Shown here one piece after another: positions 54,001 to 64,000 of a stretch of DNA of 64,000 nucleotides (positions are counted from its first letter, which is position 1; every line of letters starts with the position of its first letter). Both the position numbers and the translations under genes were made by a program. The stretch is taken from assembly GCF_001625215.2 (NCBI RefSeq), contig NC_030385.2, positions 11,339,135 through 11,403,134 on the forward strand, written 5' to 3'. Source of the DNA: Daucus carota subsp. sativus. Its lineage: Eukaryota; Streptophyta; Magnoliopsida; Apiales; Apiaceae. The notes below the pieces were generated by a model, which was not told the DNA's origin, searched no databases, and saw only the letters and a list, made by a program, of their open reading frames with translations.

Positions 54001-57000
54001 TAACTGGTTATCATTAAATTGTACCGGTTATCATTATATTGTTTGAAAATTTATAGCCCTTTCGATGTAAGCCACATGAATTCATTAAAATTACATAATA
54101 CTCTTAAACATTGAAACTCAAGTGTTTTTCAAGGTCTCAAATTGTTCACTATACTACTCTTTAATAATATATGGATATTTCATTTTTGATGAGGACGCCA
54201 TTTCAAGCATCTAGAACATATAATTCAAATAGAGTGAGGAAAATTGGTTTATGTTAAATGTAAGTTTCCTACTTAATATATATTATTGGGGAACGTGATG
54301 ACATCTACGATTCAAACACCATGAAGAAATAATAAAAGTGAGTCAAGAATGTTTTTTTTGTGGGAAATAGTTACGTAAACACGCCTCGTGTGCCGGTGGG
54401 ACTTGTATTGTAGTTTAAATTAAAACAGGTACCTCTCAAGCCTTTAATATATCTTTTGAATTAAATAGTCATGTTGTGATCCGAGGGCTTTTACAATCAC
54501 CTAGTAGTCCGCATAGACATCTATACAGTGCTATAATAACTGGAATGGGGTATAAATGGTTGGTATAGTACTTTGGTTTACATAGCGTCCATGATTAATG
54601 GAACACTATTTAAAAATTAATTAATTACAAGTTAAACCTCGATTAAGTAATATCTGATAAAGTAATAACCTCGCTTAAGTAATAAATTTTGTTGGTCCCA
54701 ACTTGGGCCAATGTTGTAAAGTAATATTTTCGCTAAAAGCATAAGATAATAAAAATTTGGAAATTCATTGAAGGCCCAGGTAATATGTAAAGTAATAATT
54801 ATGAATTATACACACACACACACATATATATATATAATGTATATAAATTACAAAATTCACTTCTTTTTAAAATATGAATCTATATTAGTTTAGTTTCTTC
54901 TTTCCACCAAGGCCAAAATTAACATCATCCTTTGCTTTATGTAAAGCATAAATAACTCCAGGCATGTTTTGCTCATGTTGTATATATAGTTAATCTCAAA
55001 GTATTGTTATTATTTAATATTAAGTTTTATATTTATGAATTTATCTTTTAGAGTTACGATAAACATTTGGTGATTGAGTTTCAAGATGATGTACAGTAGG
55101 TATACACTGCACATTTTACAGTACATGTATACTCTATCTAGTACATGCATAAATTTAGTTTTCACATATGATTAGTTATTATAAAAGTAATTTTAAATCA
55201 AATACATTGCATGTGACTGATTTTTGTTTTTAAAAATAATAAATTATAATTTGTAAACATATAGAAATCGGTAAAATAATAAAATATTATTTTATCGATA
55301 AAGTAATAAATTATTATTATATCGATAAAATAATAAATTCGGTAAAGTAATATTTTTTACCGGTCCCAGGGGTATTACTTTAAAGAGATTTAACTGTAAT
55401 TTGATTGTCCTTAACAGCTACAAACACGCACTCCAACTCGCACTCCAACTCGAGGACAATTTCTTACACTAATTAAATTGTCCTTCACATCTACAAACAC
55501 TCACTACAACTCACACCCGAATTGTTTTAAAATTAATTAATTAATTAGTTAACTGTTGGTGACAGCTACAAACACTAACTACAACTCACACTCCAACTCC
55601 AAGACATACACCAATTAAATTGTCCTTCGCAACAATTTCTTACACTAGCTAAATATAAATATATAAGTATTTATTTAGATAAAGTATAATTATAAATATA
55701 CAAAATCTTGATTAATTAATTAATTAGTTGATTTCTCCCGGGTATAATTCGTTGGTATAGTATTTTGGATAAAACAATATTTAAAATTGATTAATTTATT
55801 AGTTAATTGTCCTTAAAAGCTACAAACACTCACTACAACTCACACTTCAACTTCAAAACAATATCTTATCCCAACTAATTGTAAATATATAACTATTCCT
55901 ATAATTATAAATTTACAAAACCCTGAGTAAGTGATTAATTAGTTGAGTTGTTCTTGACATCTACAAACACTCATTACAACAAAAAATCCAACTCCATAAC
56001 AATTTCTTACACCAGCCTATGTTACTCGGACTCGGGTACGGGGTGTCGGACATGACATGGTTCTGGTCTCGGATTCGCCTATTTTAAAAAATATCAGACA
56101 CGGGGCACCTTCCAAAATTTGGACACGGATACGGAGACATGAAAAAATTTTAATAAATAATATATTTTATATTTTTAGCAATTATCAAAAATATCAGTTA
56201 AATAAGTTCCATACAATTCTTATGCAAAACAAAATGAGTTCAATGCTCAACAGCTCAAGACATTAAAATCAGAAACTTATCATAATTAAATGTCTAGTTA
56301 ATAGTAGTAAAGCTGCCACGTATTTGTGCATCTTCATTCTTCAAATGTCACATCTTCATTTCTGATTTAAGTTTATTTTGTGAATTTTGTATAAAATCTA
56401 GATATAATCTAAGGGCTCGAACTTGGATAACTAGACTTGTCTGATTAAAATTTTCTATCGTGATAAATACATAATTTAGTAATAAAGGATAATTAAAAAC
56501 TATAATATGATTTATCTTTTTCATAAAATTTGATTCATTTTTAGGACTATAATGATAATTTTTATTTTATAAATTGAAGATTTTAAGTTTGAATATATAC
56601 CCAAATTTAGAATCAAATAGAAAGGAAAGAAAAGAAAGGATCCGTTTAATTAAATTCCAAACTTCACGCATGAAAATTGAAAAAGAAACGTGGAAGAGAG
56701 CTGTGTTGCACTTGCTAATAGTTGGTTGTATAGAAAAATTTAAAAAAAAATAATCAAAAGCAGTCTCTCTCTTCAAACTCTTCTATCCCATCTCTTTCTT
56801 CTTCTCTTTCCACGTTCAAGTCGTCTTCCCCACTCGTCATCATCGGCGCATGTCCGTAATTTTCACCTTTCAAATTATTCGGACCTAGTTTGTAACCTGA
56901 AAACACATGATAAGATTGGTAGTTATTTTGGCAATCTGCAAAAATTTCAGGCGACCTGCAAACTTTTTCAATGGTGCCGATGAAGGATCCTATCGCACAC

Positions 57001-59719
57001 AGACGAATCTGGCACCTATCTTGCGTCGTGTCGACATGGGTACGCCCATGGAAGTGCCGAGTCGGCGTAACACAGACAAAAACTATTAACAAAAACATTT
57101 CTAATGTATAATATTATTTAAACTAAAAACTATTAACAAAAACATTTCTAATGTAGTCATGCAAATCAATCGTACAATTTTTTAAATATGTTTGAAAAAG
57201 GTATTATAATTATTCTTCAATAACTTCTGGAATATGATCATCCACAACAATAATAATACAAGTACAAATATAAAACCCATAAAAATCAAAACAAAAAATA
57301 TAAATATGATATAATTTTTTTATTAATATAGTATCAATAAAAATTGATTACACTGTATGATTGGTTCTACCAAGAGCGTAAAAACTGAAGCCAGCCTAAA
57401 ATCTGGCTGTTTATGGCGATTATCTATACTATACTATAAAAAGCCAACATAGGTATAATTTGTAGTCGTACAAAATTTTGGTTTGGTACTCTCCTCTAAA
57501 ACTAAAAGTCTACAACATGTAGATAGCTATTAAACAGTTTCATATACTAAAAACACTCCTTATGTATATTAATATCTTTTTAAATATAATTTATAATTAG
57601 TTGAAAAAGATGAAACTACTATTAATTACATATATTAATATTAAAAAAAATTTATAGATAAATGTATAACTAATTATAAATATACAATTTTGAATATCTT
57701 TTGTCTAAAATACATATAAATAATTAGAGACGCTACTTTTTAATTATAACGTATTCTACTCGAAATTTAACTCTAACGTGTTCTATTTCATTACAAACAC
57801 GAATATGAAGATATATGAAATATGAAAATTTTGATTTAAAATTAATTGAATAATAAACTATCACATATTAATATCAGAAAAATAATTATAGATAGATAAT
57901 AAATTGTGAAAGCTAAATTTCCGTTAGAAGATATATTCAGTTGGTTAATATAATTTAACTAAAATCCAAATTATTAATACTACAATACTAATAAAATGGT
58001 GTTAAAATTTAAATTATAATTAATAAATTACGAGTTATATAAGCGCCCGTGCTTTGCACGGGTTTAAGGCTAGTATGGTTAATTTAGCAAGTGAATAACT
58101 TGCTGTTTTTTTTTGTCATGTCTATTCATGAGATGGTGCTGATCCCAGTTGCTACTTTCTTGTATAAGGTTCTGGATTCATTAGAAAGAAAGGATTTAAG
58201 GGAGCATTTGCAGAAGCAGGATCATCTGCTAAGGTACATCTATTCATATTTTAACTCTATTGAGTTACCATACATTTAATTTTCACTTTAATGACCCCTT
58301 GATAGTGTGGTTTTTGTTGTTGGTATATAGCTATTTATTGCAATTAATTGCTTTATCACTTCTGCTGTGCCAGACTTTTGCAATTTTATCTGGAGTTCAC
58401 AGCCTGGTTGCATGCTTTTTAAAGAGATTGAGAGGGAAAGATGATGGTAAAACACTTGACGTAACTGCTATGTACTTCTGTGACTGCCTTATTTATCTGT
58501 ATCTTTCTGGTGGGTGCAGTTATTAACGCAGGTGTAGCGGGATGTTGCACTGGTGTTGCTATGAGTTTACCAGGTACTGCATCCTTATGAAGATAATTTT
58601 AGGAAAGCTTCTTCGTTAAGTCTCCGTGTTAGTTAATGAAAAGTTGAAGATGTTTGACCATTTTTTGTAGTTAAATTTTCAACCACTATCATGTGTCTGC
58701 AATGTGCTTATTAATCCAAATAGAATTCTGACCAAATTTGATCATTCTATACCTGTTTTTTTTCTTTTTGGTTATGAAATTCCTGAATGACAGACTACTT
58801 GTTCTCTAGACCTGAACAGATTTGCTCAAATTTCTTTTGAACTATCAGCTTGAAAGTTATACTTGTTATCTATTTAAATTTCTAGAGCATATTTTATTTT
58901 GTTAGTTATACTTATTATTTTTTTAAATTTCTAAAGCATATCTCATTTTGTTTTTTGCACATGCCTTTTGTTGAGTTTGGTTTAATTCGATAGTACATAT
59001 TAAATATCTTTGGATATCTGCTGTTCGTTGCACACTGTACACAAACTACAATGTATTGCATCATAAAGCAGGAAAAGTGGATTTTATGGCTGCATCATGC
59101 ACATTATTTCTGTGTCCTATATATTAATACGTCTCCAGGCAAAAGTTTGTGGAGACCAGTTAACTCTTAGACCCGTTCGACCAATGCAGTGCAATGTTGA
59201 CAATGTATCAAAATATTTTTTAAAAAGGGCTGAACAACGAATCTGAAAGTTGCAGAACAATGAATTTTATCTGCTGAACAAGTTCATTTAGACTTTATAA
59301 ATTCATGAAACTAGTGATTGCAGGTCTCTGTAGAAGAGATTTTATCCGCCCAAAGGTGTAATAAATATTATGTATATAAATATAAAAGACTAATTAGCAT
59401 AAATTTATAGATTTGATGATTATTTAATATAAGAAATATAAAACTCCAGGTCTCCAACTTAATGAGCATTTTCTCATCCCTATATAATATATATGTTACA
59501 GGTGCACCTCAGGCTCTTCTTCAGAGCTGCCTCACCTTCGGGGCATTTTCCTTCATTATTGAAGGCCTTAACAAGCAGCAACCAGCCGCTTTGGCGCATA
59601 CATCTTCCTCGAGGGGCAAAAGTAGTCATTATGGTGCAATTCCCCCTTTGTCAATTCCTCTGTCAAATGAATTTAAAGAATCCTTTTCTTCCTTGGTAAA
59701 CTCATTAAAGCCACACTAA
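51082..59719 (+). CDS. PRAT (Tim17/22/23) family protein, chloroplast HP20-like
   Basis: Five exons: 51082-51271, 58169-58233, 58374-58446, 58520-58573, 59502-59719; all GT-AG and in phase, 199 aa. The spliced product reads collinearly with Arabidopsis At4g26670 (HP20)/At5g55510: an acidic Ser-rich head, then [76 protein letters not shown], and [18 protein letters not shown]. The second half of the PRAT signature (R-x3-D-x6-AG-x3-G) is exact in [17 protein letters not shown]. Four membrane helices are expected. In Arabidopsis, HP20 acts with HP30 and HP30-2 in import of transit-peptide-less proteins at the chloroplast inner envelope. Intron 1 is 6.9 kb and packed with transposons; exon 2 is only 65 bases, so it is easily missed. 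Confidence 0.9.
51283..51402. repeat. CT-rich low-complexity tract at the start of intron 1
   Basis: About 120 bases made almost only of C and T (CTCTCTCTCCCTCC-type), starting about 12 bases after the exon-1 donor. It could be mistaken for a splice-acceptor pyrimidine tract. Ser/Pro/Leu and Arg/Glu/Gly open frames on the two strands are artefacts. Confidence 0.9.
51867..52210. mobile_element. Foldback MITE with CCGCGG repeats, 344 bp, MULE-like
   Basis: TIRs beginning GGGTCCTGTTCCCTGACAAC and ending GTTGCTAAGGAACATGACCC lie inside a perfect 9-base duplication TTCTATATA (51858-51866 and 52211-52219). Each end contains its own hairpin (GTGTTAGATAAGGGTTATCT AACAC). The centre repeats CCGCGGATAG...TTCCGCGG-type blocks, and AACCCAAGATTGGATCTGAG is tandemly duplicated on the right. 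It lies in intron 1 of the PRAT gene. Confidence 0.85.
52296..52841. mobile_element. Foldback MITE, 546 bp, MULE-like
   Basis: Two arms of about 260 bases are inverted copies around a loop near 52560-52580 (TATATATATATATTTATGTG). The ends are (A)GGGTTTTTATATCA and TGATATAAAACCC. A perfect 9-base duplication AATTAGAAT flanks it (52287-52295 and 52842-52850). No coding capacity; minus-strand open frames here are parts of the arm. Confidence 0.85.
53316..53390 (+). pseudogene. Orphan exon-like frame
   Basis: After a TTTTAG acceptor-like site the plus strand reads [20 protein letters not shown] then [14 protein letters not shown] before sense is lost. Composition looks like an ordinary cytosolic protein, but I do not recognise it and see no flanking exons. 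It may be a transposon-carried gene scrap. Confidence 0.25.
53725..53990. other. GC-rich island, possible organelle-derived insert
   Basis: The stretch contains GCGCTAACGCGCCTT, AAGCGGCAACAAGCGCCCTC, GCGCAGGGGCGCTCACG, CCGTCCCGGCCCGGAAG and CCGCTACCCCTGTTGCTCTA, far more GC-rich than its surroundings. It is similar in style to plant mitochondrial intergenic DNA. No gene is recognised. The organelle origin is a guess from base composition and word usage. Confidence 0.3.
54560..56020. repeat. Tandem repeat family with CTACAAACACTCACTACAAC units
   Basis: The phrase GCTACAAACACTCACTACAA, in slightly varied form, recurs at about 55419, 55489, 55564, 55829 and 55960, alternating with ACAATTTCTTACAC and TTAATTAATTAGTT blocks. 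A longer period is seen too: TTGGTATAGTA.TTTGG at 54560 and 55753 starts similar units. The pogo-like MITE (54628-55396) interrupts the first unit. Confidence 0.7.
54628..55396. mobile_element. pogo-like (mariner superfamily) non-autonomous element, 769 bp
   Basis: The left end CAAGTTAAACCTCGATTAAG and the right end, on the minus strand, CAGTTAAATCTCTTTAAAG are inverted repeats with TA on both sides. Internal phrases such as GGTCCCAACTTGGGCCAATG and runs of AAGTAATA are typical of plant pogo-like MITEs. A later (CA)n(TA)n tract sits near 54811-54836. It interrupts a tandem-repeat unit, whose other copy shows the empty site. Confidence 0.6.
56023..57076. mobile_element. Possible TIR element of ~1 kb
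   Basis: Left CTATGTTACTCGGACTCGGG and, on the minus strand at the right, CTGTGTTACGCCGACTCGGCAC are loosely inverted. Both ends are GC-rich relative to an AT-rich middle. A minus-strand frame at 56754-57098 has an acidic tail ([14 protein letters not shown]) but no recognisable family; I do not call it a gene. Confidence 0.35.
57077..57422. other. Intron 1 sequence without recognised content
   Basis: AT-rich. A segment AACTATTAACAAAAACATTTCTAATGTA occurs twice in tandem (about 57079-57107 and 57126-57154). No exon of the PRAT gene is found here. Confidence 0.5.
57423..58073 (+). mobile_element. Non-autonomous Helitron, 651 bp
   Basis: It starts A|TCTATACTATACTATAAAAA at 57422/57423 and ends with the hairpin CCCGTGC-TTT-GCACGGG, TTTAAGG and CTAG at 58070-58073, followed by T. 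Both ends fit the Helitron rule exactly, with no target duplication. It ends 95 bases before exon 2 of the PRAT gene, inside intron 1. Confidence 0.8.
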
Positions 59720-60231
59720 ACAGTTATTCTACTGAATGTTGCAGGGCAAAAGTCTTTTGTAAAATTTTAGTAATCTTATTTTGTTTTTGATATTTGAATG
59801 AGTTGAATAATAAAGAAAGGCGTCTTTGGATTCTCATGTTATGTTGGTGTCTACTTAGTTTGCAGATAGTAATATTGGCGGGTTGGGGGAGGCAAATTAG
59901 CAATAGAGGTTTTTTTTGCTAAACAAATAAGCAATAGATTTACCTACTTCTAATTTGTAAATTTGCGATAAACATTTTTCACTATGTTTTAGTGTAAGCG
60001 AGCTTGTATGCAAATCATACAGAAGTAAAATATTACTCTTTTATTCATCAAAAACCATTTGAAATACAGTTAAACATAAGAGAGTTCGATTCTCACAGGG
60101 ATCAGGGGGCATTTTAAGTTAAATACATGGAGACATATATCCAAGTCGGCAAAAGAGCAGGCAAAAGATGAGAAACTGGACAACCATAGTGTAATCTATC
60201 AGCCGGCAAAACAAGGGTAATTGCTTCTGCA
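59720..60231. other. Intergenic between PRAT and lipid-transfer genes (convergent)
   Basis: The two genes converge here, so this holds both 3' UTRs. An AATAAA-type signal (AATAATAAAGAAAG) lies near 59805 for the PRAT gene. No other content is seen. Confidence 0.5.
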
Positions 60232-60552
60232 TTAATATTTGCCTCCACACTGCACTGGGAGTGTCAGACCACATTTGTTGGGCAGTGCCATGGCATTTTG
60301 TGGGCTGATTCCATATTGAAGAAACTTATCCTTGTAGTCACAGAGACATGGCAAGTTAACCTTGCGCATCACTTTGCAACATCTTTTTGTTGGCCAAGAT
60401 GGTTTGTCACCAGTGATTGCTGGGAGACATTCTGCAAGCTCGGAAATCCCAACGTTGCAGATGGTTGGAGTTTTATCATCAGTAGCGACTACCAGAAGCA
60501 CCATCATTGCCATCAAGCAAGCAACTAGAATGCTACTACTTGTGGAAGCCAT
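60232..60552 (-). CDS. DIR1-like lipid-transfer protein
   Basis: Single-exon gene of 106 aa on the minus strand. A signal peptide (about 1-23, hydrophobic LVACLMAMMVLLVVA) is followed by a mature domain with the eight-cysteine pattern of nsLTPs: C (TIC), C (AEC), CC (KRCC), CLC, C (NKC) and C (VQC). The PxxPTxxCC spacing, CLC motif and ending NKCGLTLPVQC match putative lipid-transfer proteins of the DIR1 type, which are secreted, bind long-chain lipids in a hydrophobic tunnel, and in Arabidopsis act in systemic acquired resistance signalling. Whether this member has that role is inference. The length is typical. The start follows the usual MASxxxS opening and no upstream in-frame ATG fits a better signal peptide. 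Confidence 0.88.
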   Translation of the reverse strand: MASTSSSILVACLMAMMVLLVVATDDKTPTICNVGISELAECLPAITGDKPSWPTKRCCKVMRKVNLPCLCDYKDKFLQYGISPQNAMALPNKCGLTLPVQCGGKY

Positions 60553-63500
60553 TGTATTGTTTGCCTATCTTGTGGTTACTATTATGTATTCTCATGCTAA
60601 TAATAGTGTTAATTTATACAAAACTTTGATTTGGAATCATTCAGCATGTGAACTCTGCTTGCTCTTAGTTTAATTCTCCAAGAATGTCATGCATGTGAGT
60701 CCAGTCTGGGGGTATTTGTCACATTCTTCACATTCTTGATTCCATCAACAAGGACTGAAATGAATGTTTGACCTTTAGGAGACTGAAGAATCAATCATAC
60801 AAAAGTTTTATTTGAATACAAGGGAGGACATGTGAATAGTGTATCGATATTTGTCTTTTGCTGAAAGGGAGATGAGATCTGGTTTTCATTGTTCAGATTT
60901 GGCTTTAAGAATATCAGCATTGCTTTTTAGATCATTTCTTGTAGAAACTATAGATTAGAGTTAAAATTCTTGAATTATCAGCTGAAGAATGAAGTAACTT
61001 CGACGAGTAGCCAAGTTAACACTACATGCCTTAACCAAAAAGAAGAAGAGGGGAGTCTGCAGAAAAGAAACAAAAAATGTGCTAAATACTCCCAATGTCA
61101 AAACTTGGTTCATGCAAGTGTTTTCAGCTTCATGGACAAAGTAAATCACCTTATTCTACGTTTTGTTAAGATTCTTAAAACACAACAATGTTTCGAAAAG
61201 AGAATCAGACTAGTGGGGCAGTTGCGGCAAGTATTTACCTTTTGAATGCCTCAGTAGTCTAACAAACCCACTTATAAGCTAAAGCATATGTTGAAACTTA
61301 ACCTCCCTCATATAATCTCCATAGTGTCAATAAGATCACTTAAAATACTGAACCGAGTTCATGGTGATTGCATGACTAAAGAAAACTTACCAAGCCTATA
61401 CAAATGAGAGTTATAAGAAAAGAAAGGTAATTGTTAAGGCTTATTTTCGTCAACGATATACAACTACCAACTACTACAGAACATCTCCGGCAGAAGTCTC
61501 CAAACTTAACCTGGAATCCTTTGCCTGGTGACTGGTTTGTCGGTCCTCGCTACCAACAATCTCTTTCTTAACCGGAAAAGACATAAAATTCGCAGGAGTG
61601 AGCTAACTAGCTCAACAAGCAATATAAACAATAAGCTGAAGATAAACCGTTATCAATTGAAGTGAATCCGGATATCAAGTTTTTTTAAACAATTATTAGA
61701 ATCGGACAATCAGATTTTATTTTAAAAATCAAGGTTAGGCCGCTGATCAGTGACGCACTAACCCCGAGCAAGGTCTACACCATTCTAACACTGGATCCAA
61801 TGCACACACGGGCCTAATATAACCACGAATCAAGTCCACATTTAAAAAATAATCTAATTCTTTAACAATCCAATTTGATAAACAATCAAATTGAATGTAA
61901 ATCACAAACATTACAAAGGTATATCAAAATTTTTGTATGTACGAGAAATGGTTTCATGTTTATAGAAGAATCAGATAAAGAAATGATAATGGTTTTTCCG
62001 GTGTATAGGTTTTAGTTCTTTAAGGTTATATGTATGGTAGGATGCGTGTATAATAATGTGGTTTGTCATCAAATATATCTATTAAACTGATCTAATATAA
62101 ATTCTTAAATTCAATAGGGTATGCTGTAAAAGTATAAATTTATAAAAATTCACTTATGTAAATAAAATTTTAAAAAATAAATATATATTAGATTTTTATA
62201 TTTATTTTCAGCCACCGATATAATGTAAATTTTGTCTTAAAATTGTTGCTATCGGAACTTTAGCCTCTTTGATATACTCTACCTTTTTAGTTGTTCTCTG
62301 TCTTGTACATAGACCATAGAACGGACTTCAAATATATTTAAAATTTTGGATAAGATTATACTTTTTTTATAATTTTGAATAAAATTATATTTGTTATAAT
62401 TTTGGATGATTTATGATGTATGTTGGAATTATAAGGTTAAAATGATAAATAAATGTAAATTATAAAAATCATTTAAAATTCGGAGTATATTTGAAGTGTT
62501 TTGTATTTGGTATGTATGTATTTTGTTAAGTGATATAGTATTGTGTTTTATGACTCGAAAGCCAAGAGTACCCGTAATTCCTTGGGACATGGTTAGTATT
62601 ATCCTTTTTTTAAACTTAACCATAGCCTAAGAGATATAATTGTCATTACATTTTTTTTAGATGTGTCAAAAAAATTCTATATAAAAATTTCTAATCAAAA
62701 AAAGTTTATTATTTATCCAAAACACATGGAAGATGTCTTTGAAATTTTGATGATAGAAATCATCAACATAATATCAAAATGATCAAAACATTTAAATAAG
62801 TTTTAACCCAACTAAATTTCATGAAAAAAAATTCTTCGATGACACATAATCAAATAAAGTCATTTAAAATGATACAAAAAATCATCTTAAATGATATTTG
62901 ATTACAATCATGTAGGGACATATGATCAATAATGCGTTCAAGTATAGTCAAAACCTATCAAAAAATGGAATTCTAGTGTAGTAATGAGCACTCATCAAAT
63001 ACGGCACAAATTTCATTAAAATGAGGTATGGTATTATCTTATTTTTAAACATTCGACAACTTGAAAAATATAATCTGCAATATAATCAACAAATACAACG
63101 GTTCTACCGTACAACTAGTTAGCAAAACGATGACTATTTTTTATGATTATTAACATCGAAAGATCGAGAGATGCTAATGATTAATTGATAATGATGTGAA
63201 GATTATTTATAAATAATAATTTATATAAATTTTAGTAATTAAACATATTTTTATAATTAAACTATAATATTATATGAATGATACTAAAAACTTTAGCTTA
63301 AAAACTTAACTCGAAGTATTGATTTTTTTTATTATTTATTTTTTTGAAAATCTAAACGTAGATTATTAAAATTTAAACAAATATGAAAAACCACTGCTTG
63401 GATTATACTAATTTATCATTTGTGCCGAAAATTGAAACATGTGCAATAAAAGTTCCATGCCCAGATATTTACCAAATGACGCGTCCTATAAAATTCTCGT

Positions 63501-63654
63501 GTCTGAATAACTGCAGATAAACAGACACAAACCTTGATGAATCGTTTACACCCTTTCGTTTCTTACATAAACCTACGTGCCCATGAGGAATGTACATTAT
63601 TTTTACTCTTTCACAACATTATTTCGTGTCCGATATTTTCTGGCAATCTAAGCC
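60553..63654. other. Long intergenic region, no firm gene
   Basis: The first few hundred bases are the upstream region of the lipid-transfer gene. On the minus strand near 61480-61595 a short frame reads MSFPVKKEIVGSEDRQTSHQ...SAGDVL and stops (36 codons). Its codon use looks real, and it could be the last exon of an unseen gene or a small peptide, but I cannot support it. From about 61650 to 63400 the sequence is AT-rich with nothing recognised. Confidence 0.45.
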
Positions 63655-63909
63655 ATGTTTCCCTCTGATCCAAGACATTACTCTCGGAAGAGAAAATTGT
63701 TTCAAGTAGGAAATACCAGTACAGATCCCTTCGGTCTGAATGCTAATGTTGATGCATTGAATAATTTGAAGTATTTGGACAGGCCTGTGAAGTCTTTCAC
63801 TTCGTTATTATTAGACGGTGTCTATGACGACGACGAAGATGAAGATGAGTACAGTGAGGAGGACAAGAAAAAGGAATTGCGTAAAGGTCAAGTTATGCCT
63901 TTTGATCGT
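63655..63909 (+). CDS. First exon of an unrecognised gene, runs off the window
   Basis: The frame from ATG 63655 encodes 85 residues up to a strong CGT|GTAAGT donor at 63909/63910. It opens with MFPSDPRHYSRKRKLFQVG, has a central LNNLKYLDRPVKSFTSLLLD segment, and ends in an acidic stretch (YDDDEDEDEYSEEDKKKELRKG). The codon bias, the donor and the TTTCTGGCAATCTAAGCC leader just before the ATG suggest a genuine 5' exon. The basic head and acidic tail suggest a nuclear or chaperone-type protein, but I do not recognise the family. The frame's continuation to 63981 past the donor is probably intronic. Confidence 0.6.
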
Positions 63910-64000
63910 GTAAGTTTGCTTGTTTCGTTACTAAACGCTATTTTGCAGAGACTTTTGAATTTTGATGAATATAAGGAATAAAATTGTTTTAATTCGACAT

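Noticed and set aside
56754..57098. 114-codon minus-strand frame with an acidic tail
   Set aside because: No recognisable domain, it overlaps a likely TIR repeat and sits within the PRAT intron.
57907..58279. Apparent 62-codon frame starting near 58091 overlapping PRAT exon 2
   Set aside because: The conserved PRAT peptide ([13 protein letters not shown]) is in a different frame with proper splice sites.

Overview
The window is nuclear DNA from a flowering plant, most likely a eudicot. The genes are AT-rich, are split by GT-AG introns, and belong to plant-specific families (GRAS regulator, ABCC transporter, DIR1-type lipid-transfer protein, chloroplast PRAT-family protein). The sequence between them is dense with plant transposons: Helitrons, MULE-type and Stowaway MITEs, a hAT MITE, and LINE remnants. 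I cannot name the species from the sequence. Exon coordinates below were worked out by hand from splice signals, reading phase and recalled family alignments; no search was run.

Layout. 1-3126 is a giant near-palindrome. 3480-6110 holds diverged tandem duplications. 7343-9894 contains two related Helitron-type starts and one Helitron end. Then come five intact multi- or single-exon genes: an ABCC (MRP) transporter (10269-16006, +, 10 exons, 1499 aa), a PAT1/SCL-type GRAS protein (19130-20776, +), an LRR-less receptor-like pseudokinase (21675-23347, +, 2 exons), an ERI1-type exonuclease (38103-39002, -), and a PRAT/Tim17-22-23 family protein like HP20 (51082-59719, +, 5 exons with a 6.9 kb first intron). 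A DIR1-like lipid-transfer protein lies at 60232-60552 (-). The first exon of an unrecognised gene runs off the right edge (63655 onward).

Between the genes lie two broken copies of one hnRNP-like two-RRM gene (24097-27573 and 34934-36991). Each has its own frameshifts and its own transposon, so each shows the other's empty site. Other gene debris: a PPR-like scrap, a metal-transporter-like scrap, an unidentified two-exon fragment near 33 kb, and a GC-rich patch near 53.8 kb that may be organelle DNA.

The genes do not form a pathway. The main story is genome structure. Several MITEs end in GGG/CCC and have 9-10 bp target duplications (MULE-like). Helitron ends show the A|TC...hairpin...CTAG|T signature. 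A hAT MITE was split by a LINE-type insertion with a 16 bp target duplication. The most unusual single object is the ~3.1 kb inverted repeat at the left edge.
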